Shown: one piece after another, positions 1 through 5,020 of the stretch
How the letters are laid out: the number at the start of each line of letters is the position of its first letter
Position numbering within the stretch: the first letter of the stretch is position 1
Source: JBCDBY01 sp039182715
GTDB lineage: Bacteria; Planctomycetota; PLA2
Reading direction: 5' to 3'
DNA: 5,020 bases
Assembly: GCA_039182715.1 (NCBI GenBank)
Contig: JBCDBY010000322.1
Location: 1-5,020, forward strand
Position numbers and translations under genes: made by a program
The notes under the pieces: model-generated
Told to the model about the DNA's origin: nothing
Seen by the model: only the letters and a program-made list of their open reading frames with translations
Databases searched by the model: none

Positions 1-1
1 C

Positions 2-706
2 CAGTTGCAGGAAGTCGGCGGGCTGTACTTCCTCCGGCTTTCGAACGCGGGTCAAGCTCCTGCGAATGACGCCAAGCTGGTGGTGAACTTGCTCGCTGGC
101 CAACACTCTGCACGTCAATTGAAGGTCCCTTTGCGGCCCGTTGGGGAGCCGGGCTGGGATCAGCGAACGTGGTTCGAGCTGCCTTCTGATGGAAGTGCGC
201 CCCCCGCGCGCGTCGAGATTCATGCGCCAGGTTGGACCAAGCCGCTAGTCATCCAATCGAATGAGCTTGGGTTGTTCCACGCTCGACGCCGAGATGACGG
301 CTTGCACGCCGCCGTAGTTCCGGCCGGAGACTATCTCGTTCGACGTTGGGGTACTGTCCGGTATCGAGGGGAATCGTGGAAGCTGAAGGCCGAAAGTGGG
401 GGGACCACTCGTCTTGAGATCCCGCGCTTGGGACCAACTCTCAGGATTGAACCTCGTTTCAGCTCCGGCGCGCCTGTGCGCGAAGTTGGGATTCGCGTGA
501 TGCGAGGCAAGGACATTGTGTTTCGAGAGCTGGAGCCGTTCGGTTGTGCCGATGGCCCGATAGCCCTGCCGATTGGGGGCCTATTGGCTGGGAAAGTCGA
601 GATCACCGTCTACAAGATGAACTTCGAGACACAATCACATCGCGTTCTCCTGGGAGACAAAGATGTGGATTGGACACCGACGCTGGTGGAGCGGGGCCCA
701 CGGTAG
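2..706 (+). CDS. C-terminal part of a beta-rich protein of unknown function (5' truncated)
   Basis: I do not recognise the family. The reading frame is open to the left edge, so this is the 3' part of a longer gene; the TTG at position 5 is only the first possible start inside the window and probably not the real one. It ends at TAG 704-706. The 230 or so visible residues show no membrane segment, no cysteine pattern and no catalytic motif. They alternate short hydrophobic strands with Gly/Pro turns (LYFLRLSN, DAKLVVNLL, AAVVPAGDYLVRRWG, TRLEIPRLG, KVEITVYKMNF), which suggests two or three beta-sandwich modules. The PAGDYLV-type turn recalls carboxypeptidase-regulatory-like or PEGA-like domains in surface or secreted proteins, but this is only a resemblance. 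The gene is less GC-rich than the operon opposite and uses more mixed third codon positions (GCT, GGT, CCT, GAA). It converges with the minus-strand operon and has no evident functional link to it. Confidence 0.72.
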   Translation, partial: QLQEVGGLYFLRLSNAGQAPANDAKLVVNLLAGQHSARQLKVPLRPVGEPGWDQRTWFELPSDGSAPPARVEIHAPGWTKPLVIQSNELGLFHARRRDDGLHAAVVPAGDYLVRRWGTVRYRGESWKLKAESGGTTRLEIPRLGPTLRIEPRFSSGAPVREVGIRVMRGKDIVFRELEPFGCADGPIALPIGGLLAGKVEITVYKMNFETQSHRVLLGDKDVDWTPTLVERGPR

Positions 707-720
707 CGGGCGAGAAGCGG

Positions 721-800
721 GGATTACGGTGCCATAGCTTTCCGTCGTGATCCTCGCGCGGGATTACGGTGCCATAGCTTTCCGTCGTGATCCTCGCGCG
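721..800. repeat. Two perfect tandem copies of a 40-bp unit
   Basis: Positions 721-760 and 761-800 are identical over all 40 bases, with no spacer. Each unit starts GGATTACGG and ends TCCTCGCGCG. Within each unit the first 8 bases (721-728; 761-768) can pair with 8 bases further on (746-753; 786-793), with one G-T wobble, leaving a 17-nt loop. The array begins 14 nt after the left gene's stop codon. Size, intergenic position and fold-back ability resemble REP-like dispersed palindromic elements, but family membership is inference. A local duplication of a single element would explain the perfect identity. Confidence 0.93.
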
Positions 801-875
801 GCGCGAACTCGGACTTGAGCTGGACAAGGTGCCACGCTGGCGCGATCGAGCCATTTCGCTCAGCTGGCGACACGG

Positions 876-895
876 CGGAAAGCTATGGCACCGTA
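876..895 (-). repeat. Inverted 20-bp partial copy of the tandem unit
   Basis: Positions 876-895 are the exact reverse complement of positions 725-744 and 765-784, the core of each 40-bp unit. The match stops sharply at both ends. It lies 91 bp from the nearer direct copy (784 to 876), so a transcript from either strand could form a 20-bp stem with a large loop between the two convergent genes. That only this core is shared suggests it is the conserved part of a dispersed element. A role as a bidirectional transcript end or mRNA stabiliser is possible but unproven. Confidence 0.9.
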
Positions 896-923
896 TCGGC
901 AGCAGGTGCTCGCGTAGCGCCGG

Positions 924-1799
924 CTAGGCGTGCTTGTCCGCCTTGCGCTCGCCGAGCAGCATGCGCCCCTCGAGGCGGCCGCGGAGGGCGACGTAGAAGG
1001 CGCGCAGGAACGGCTCGGGGCGGAGTTTCCCGCCGGTCCAGCCGATCTTGTCGACGATCTGCTGCGCCACCGCAGCAAACGCCTTGCGGCGATGCGGGTC
1101 GGTGCGGCGCAGCAGATCCTCGAGCACCTGCAGCTCGTAGATGCCGTACACGTCGAGCTGGGCGTCGGTGAAGGTGAACTCGGGCCACGCCGGTGCCGTT
1201 GCGAGCTGCTGCGTGCGGGGGCGCTGCCCGCCGAGATCCGGCAGCAGGACCGCCTTGGGCGCCTCGACGACGAGCGTGCCCGCCACCATGTCCCCCGGAC
1301 GGAGCCGGTCCCGGTTGAAGAGCGGCAGGCAGAGCAGCGCGCCGGTCCAGAAGCCGAACAGGTAGCGCGCCCACCAGGGGGCATCGGGCCAGAACGTTTC
1401 GGGCGCGACGAGCAGCGCCAGCGGAATCCAGACCTCCACCTCGCGCATCAGGTTGCGCACGATGATGGCGTCGGTCCGCAGCGGTCCGCCCTGCGCGTCC
1501 ATGACGCGGATCTTCGCGCGCTTCTTGCCGGGCGTGCGCCCCTGCCAGCGCGTCTCGAACCCGATGAAGTAGAAGCTGCGGATGAGGAAGATCAGCAGGA
1601 ACGCGATCGCGCCGCCACCTCCGCCGTCGAGGCTCTCGCCGGACAGCATGAAGGCCAGCCCGACGATGAAGAAGAGCACGAACTGGATGAGCGCGTCGAA
1701 GAGGAACGCCGCCAGGCGGTCGCCCACGCGCGCGACCTGCATCTCGAGCGGCACGCCCTCGGGCGGCGTGATGAGCCGTTGCCGCGACCGTTCAGCCAC
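924..1799 (-). CDS. RDD family multi-pass membrane protein
   Basis: This is a 291-residue RDD-family inner-membrane protein, last gene of the operon in this window. Family hallmarks are visible: Arg24 and Asp35 in the first segment (VARVGDRLAAFLFDALI), the QGRTPGKKRAKIRVMD block at about 86-101 and the late Asp in NRDRLRPGDMVAGTLVVE (162-179). Likely membrane segments are about 31-52, 64-82, 119-133 and perhaps 143-160, with a glycine run (59-63) in the first outside loop. After the RDD domain comes a hydrophilic tail of about 110 residues, probably cytoplasmic, with a helical stretch YGIYELQVLEDLLRR (218-232). The GTG start at 1799 is favoured by a GGGAGG Shine-Dalgarno 6 nt upstream and overlaps the SpoIIM gene by 8 nt. 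RDD proteins have been proposed as transporters in a few cases; in this gene neighbourhood the role is unknown, and association with the SpoIIM partner is inference. Confidence 0.93.
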   Translation of the reverse strand: MAERSRQRLITPPEGVPLEMQVARVGDRLAAFLFDALIQFVLFFIVGLAFMLSGESLDGGGGGAIAFLLIFLIRSFYFIGFETRWQGRTPGKKRAKIRVMDAQGGPLRTDAIIVRNLMREVEVWIPLALLVAPETFWPDAPWWARYLFGFWTGALLCLPLFNRDRLRPGDMVAGTLVVEAPKAVLLPDLGGQRPRTQQLATAPAWPEFTFTDAQLDVYGIYELQVLEDLLRRTDPHRRKAFAAVAQQIVDKIGWTGGKLRPEPFLRAFYVALRGRLEGRMLLGERKADKHA

Positions 1800-2793
1800 G
1801 CGCCGCCTCCCGCGTGCGCCCGGCGAGCCCGAAGTAGGCCACGAGAATCGCGAGGCCAGCCGCCGCGACGACGTAGCGGATGGCCGTGTTCGTCACCAGT
1901 TGCCGGAAGAACCCTTCGACCAGTCCGGCGACTAGGAACAGCGCGATGCAGCCGGTCACGATGACGCCCGCCTCCCGTCCCTGCCGCGCGAGATTGGCGA
2001 GCCGCGTCTGCCGGCCGGGAAACACGATCGCGCGCGCCAGGATCAGCCCCGCGCCGCCGCACAGAATGATCGCCCACAGCTCCGGGAATCCGTGCGGCAG
2101 GATCCAGCCCCAGAATTCCACGGTGAGGCCGCGCGAGCTGTGAAGTGCCGCGAAGGCTCCGAGCATCATGCCGTTCATGAGCATGAGCACGAAGACGGGA
2201 ACGCCCGCGAGGAACCCGAGCGCGAACGCGAGGAATCCGACGCGCGTGTTGTGCGTGAAGAGGAAGCTGGCGAACGTCCCGAGCCCCTCCCCGCCGCCGC
2301 CATCGAAGAGCGGCTCGCGCAGCTCCTCGGTCGTCGCGGCCGGATTGCGACCCGACGCGAGGCCTTCGTCGACGAACACGTAGAACCAGTCCGCGTCGCG
2401 CGCCGTCAGCACCCAGCCCACCAGCACGCCGCACAGCATCACGAACGCGGCGATGCCGATGGGAACCAGGTGCCGGCGCACCGTGACCGGGAAGCGGCGC
2501 AGGAAGAAGTCGCCAATCGATCCACCCAGGCTGGTGGTCGAGCCGTATACGCAGAAGTACGCGCGCGCCGAAAGCACCTCGAGGTACTCGAGCAGCGCGC
2601 GATCGAGCGAGATGGAGCGGGCGACGCTCAGTGCACTGAGCGTGGAGCGGTAGACGACGGGGAGGCGCGCGAGCTCCGCGGCATCCAGCGACCGCAGGCC
2701 GCCCTTCTCGATGCGTTCGACCATCTTCTCCAACTCGCGCCAGCTCGCCTGCCGCTCCTTGCGGAACTGAAAGCTCTTCAGCTCGGTCGTCAT
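1792..2793 (-). CDS. SpoIIM/DUF95 family integral membrane protein
   Basis: This 333-residue protein belongs to the stage II sporulation protein M (DUF95) family of multi-pass membrane proteins, most of which occur in non-sporulating bacteria. A charged cytoplasmic N-terminal part (1-105) is followed by hydrophobic segments at about 110-130, 185-216, 236-256, 276-294 and 305-325. The family signatures are clear: HNTRVGFLAFALGFLAG...LMNGMMLGAF (181-214), matching the usual N-N/H-x-R...G...NG...G pattern, and the H-G-x-x-E-L motif followed by small residues (HGFPELWAIILCGGAGL, 234-250). The outside loop between the first two segments (131-180) has a glycine run, DGGGGEG, at 164-170. The ATG start at 2793 shares its A with the TGA stop of the DUF58 gene and has a good Shine-Dalgarno. 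Its place between DUF58 and RDD genes suggests a membrane component of a MoxR/DUF58-dependent assembly; a direct contact with either is inferred. Confidence 0.93.
   Translation of the reverse strand: MTTELKSFQFRKERQASWRELEKMVERIEKGGLRSLDAAELARLPVVYRSTLSALSVARSISLDRALLEYLEVLSARAYFCVYGSTTSLGGSIGDFFLRRFPVTVRRHLVPIGIAAFVMLCGVLVGWVLTARDADWFYVFVDEGLASGRNPAATTEELREPLFDGGGGEGLGTFASFLFTHNTRVGFLAFALGFLAGVPVFVLMLMNGMMLGAFAALHSSRGLTVEFWGWILPHGFPELWAIILCGGAGLILARAIVFPGRQTRLANLARQGREAGVIVTGCIALFLVAGLVEGFFRQLVTNTAIRYVVAAAGLAILVAYFGLAGRTREAARG
1806..1811 (-). promoter_or_regulatory. Ribosome binding site of the RDD gene
   Basis: On the minus strand GGGAGG lies at 1811-1806, 6 nt before the GTG start (1799-1797), inside the last codons of the SpoIIM gene. 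It supports the GTG start and the 8-nt gene overlap. Confidence 0.75.
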
Positions 2794-4091
2794 CAGAAGA
2801 GCTCCCGCCGCTTGAGGTCGAGGTAGCTGTTGAGCAGGCCGGTGCTGACCGCGGCCGGTTCGGCATCCACGCAGTGCACGCCCATGCGGCGCAGCTTGCG
2901 CAGCACCACGCGCCGCTCCTGGACGAAGTCCGCCGCCACCACGGAGCGGTAGAGATGGTCGAGCGTGCCGATGTCGCGGTGCGCGGTCTCGACCATGCCG
3001 GGATCGCGCAGCGCGACGAAGAGCACCAGATGACGGCGCGAGAGCCGCGCCAGGTTGTCGAGCATCAGCTCGGCCGACACCGTGTCGACGAAGTCGGAGA
3101 GCACGACTACCAGCGAGCGACGCCGCAGTCGGGTCACCAGGTCGTTGAGCGCCAGCGTGAAGTTCGTCTCGCCGCGCGAGTAGCGCAGGCCGGCGGTCTC
3201 TTTCTGCAGCCGCCGGAAGGTGCGCACACCGGCCTCCGGGGGTGCGAAGTCGTGCACGCGCTCGTCGAAGGTGTGCCAGCCGACGCGATCCCCCGTGCGC
3301 AGGCAGACGTAGGAGAGCAGCAGCGCCGCATTGATCGCGTGATCGAGCTTCGGGATGCCGGCCAGCGGCTCCGCCATGAGATGGCCGGTGTCGAGCGCCA
3401 GCACGACCTGGTGATTTCGCTCCGCGCGGAACTCCTGCACGATCAGGCGGCGGTGTCGCGCCGTGACCTTCCAGTTCATGGCGCGGTGATCGAGTCCCGG
3501 TACGTACTCCCGCATCGACTCGAATTCCGATCCGTCGCCGACGTAGCGCTCCACCTTCATGCCCGCGAGGAACTCGCGCTGCGAAAAGAAGCGCAGCGCG
3601 GCCGACTGCACGGCGCGCACGTTGGGCACGATCCCGACCGTGGCCCCGACGGGCACGCGGCGCTGCCGTTCGACGAGGCGCAGCGGACCGCTCCAGCGGA
3701 CCCAGATCGCCACCACCGTGCCTTCGCCGCGCCGCTCGGGCACGAGCGGCAGCGTCGTGCGCCCCTGCCCTTCGATCGTGATCCGGCGCGGCGCGGCCCG
3801 GCGCAGCGGCCCGTCCAGTTCGGCGAGGACCTCGATCGTCGTCGGGCGCGACGTCGTCAGCTGCAGGGTCAACGCGCCCTCCTCGCCGATCCAGAGCGTG
3901 TCGGGCGTCTCGGCCTCGAGCCCCACGGAGCGCCGGCGGGGCGCGAGAACGATGTCGAGGCCGCCGGCGAAGAGCGCGGCGCCGAGGAAGACCGGCCAGA
4001 CGATCCAGAGCGCCGCTCCGAAGAACGACGGCAACAGCGCGACCGGCAGGCCGAGCGTGAGCAGGAGGACGGCGCGCTGCGTGGGGCGCAT
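2793..4091 (-). CDS. DUF58 domain protein, membrane-anchored vWA-like partner of MoxR
   Basis: This 432-residue DUF58 protein is encoded 2 nt after the MoxR stop codon. The N-terminus has a two-segment hydrophobic hairpin (about 6-26 and 28-48) anchoring it in the inner membrane, then a beta-rich region (about 55-160). The DUF58 core follows: GDGSEFESMREYVPGLDHRA (185-204), NWKVTARHRRLIVQEF (206-221) and RNHQVVLALDTGHLM (225-239). The remainder is a von Willebrand A-like fold with GETN (307-310), the hydrophobic strand and Asp of VVVLSDFVD (328-336) and LVLFVALRDP (355-364). Asp234, Thr309 and Asp333 occupy metal-site positions, but the serines of the classical DxSxS motif are Gly236 and Leu238. 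MoxR-DUF58 pairs are very common, and the vWA-like protein is thought to be the adaptor or client-binding partner of the ATPase. Start ATG 4091-4089; the only purine-rich site upstream (GAGGAG, 4117-4112) is 20 nt away, so translation probably depends on coupling to the MoxR gene. Confidence 0.95.
   Translation of the reverse strand: MRPTQRAVLLLTLGLPVALLPSFFGAALWIVWPVFLGAALFAGGLDIVLAPRRRSVGLEAETPDTLWIGEEGALTLQLTTSRPTTIEVLAELDGPLRRAAPRRITIEGQGRTTLPLVPERRGEGTVVAIWVRWSGPLRLVERQRRVPVGATVGIVPNVRAVQSAALRFFSQREFLAGMKVERYVGDGSEFESMREYVPGLDHRAMNWKVTARHRRLIVQEFRAERNHQVVLALDTGHLMAEPLAGIPKLDHAINAALLLSYVCLRTGDRVGWHTFDERVHDFAPPEAGVRTFRRLQKETAGLRYSRGETNFTLALNDLVTRLRRRSLVVVLSDFVDTVSAELMLDNLARLSRRHLVLFVALRDPGMVETAHRDIGTLDHLYRSVVAADFVQERRVVLRKLRRMGVHCVDAEPAAVSTGLLNSYLDLKRRELF
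2802..2806 (-). promoter_or_regulatory. Ribosome binding site of the SpoIIM-like gene
   Basis: GGGAG on the minus strand at 2806-2802, 8 nt before the ATG at 2793-2791, lies within the end of the DUF58 gene. Together with the TGATG overlap it fixes the start and points to coupled translation. Confidence 0.65.
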
Positions 4092-4093
4092 GG

Positions 4094-5005
<912 letters not shown>

Positions 5006-5020
5006 AGGCGTCGCGGATCA

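Larger units (their letters stand above)
707..923. other. Intergenic gap between convergent genes, repeat-bearing
   Basis: This 217-bp stretch separates the stop codon of the left gene (706) from the stop codon of the RDD gene (924). It contains the tandem 40-bp repeat and its inverted partial copy, described separately. I see no convincing coding region: short open frames on both strands cross the repeats and have low-complexity Arg/Ala/Pro-rich translations. No classic hairpin followed by a T run is visible for either gene, so any termination here would depend on the repeat structures or on Rho. Confidence 0.75.

Noticed and set aside
824..842. Possible fourth, degenerate copy of the repeat core (GGTGCCA followed by CGCT)
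   Set aside because: Only about 7 contiguous bases match the core, which is not distinguishable from chance.
721..895. CRISPR array
   Set aside because: Only two adjacent direct copies with no spacer between them, one inverted partial copy, and no cas gene.
914..925. Possible terminator hairpin at the RDD stop codon (TAGC/GCTA around GCCG)
   Set aside because: The stem is only 4 bp, overlaps the stop codon and is not followed by a T run on either strand.
930..1964. Long plus-strand open frame opposite the RDD gene and the end of the SpoIIM-like gene
   Set aside because: Same antisense effect; composition is low-complexity, it spans two real genes, and no family is recognisable.
1792..2793. 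Sporulation locus, from the SpoIIM similarity
   Set aside because: The DUF95/SpoIIM family is widespread in non-sporulating bacteria, and no other sporulation gene is present; the neighbours are the MoxR/DUF58/RDD set.

Overview
The window comes from a GC-rich bacterium. It contains one operon of four membrane-associated genes on the minus strand and the 3' end of an unrelated plus-strand gene, with a short repeat-bearing gap between them. The phylum cannot be fixed from sequence alone. The DUF58/SpoIIM/RDD set occurs in GC-rich Proteobacteria, Acidobacteriota, Gemmatimonadota and Actinobacteria. The SpoIIM-like gene should not be read as evidence of sporulation.

Layout from left to right. 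Positions 2-706 (+) hold the C-terminal 230 or so residues of a beta-rich protein of unknown function. It is visibly less GC-rich than the rest (for example 34/60 G+C at 361-420 and 29/60 at 601-660, against 42/60 at 4561-4620 and 47/60 at 3601-3660). Positions 707-923 lie between convergent genes. They carry two perfect tandem copies of a 40-bp unit (721-760, 761-800) and a 20-bp piece of the same unit in inverted orientation (876-895). Positions 924-5020 are read leftwards as MoxR-type AAA+ ATPase (4094-5005 and beyond), DUF58 protein (2793-4091), SpoIIM/DUF95 membrane protein (1792-2793) and RDD membrane protein (924-1799).

The four minus-strand genes are packed with a 2-nt gap, a 1-nt overlap (TGATG) and an 8-nt overlap (GTGGCTGA), so they are almost certainly one transcript with coupled translation. 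In this widespread gene set the MoxR ATPase is thought to act as a chaperone-like remodelling factor. The DUF58 protein is its membrane-anchored, vWA-like partner. The SpoIIM and RDD proteins are multi-pass inner-membrane proteins, probably of the same assembly or process. The substrate is not known.

The most notable oddities are an apparent frameshift in the N-terminus of the MoxR gene right at the window edge, and the direct plus inverted repeat cluster between the convergent genes. I see no CRISPR array, tRNA, rRNA, transposase or defence system. The conserved operon itself is a known type, not a new system.
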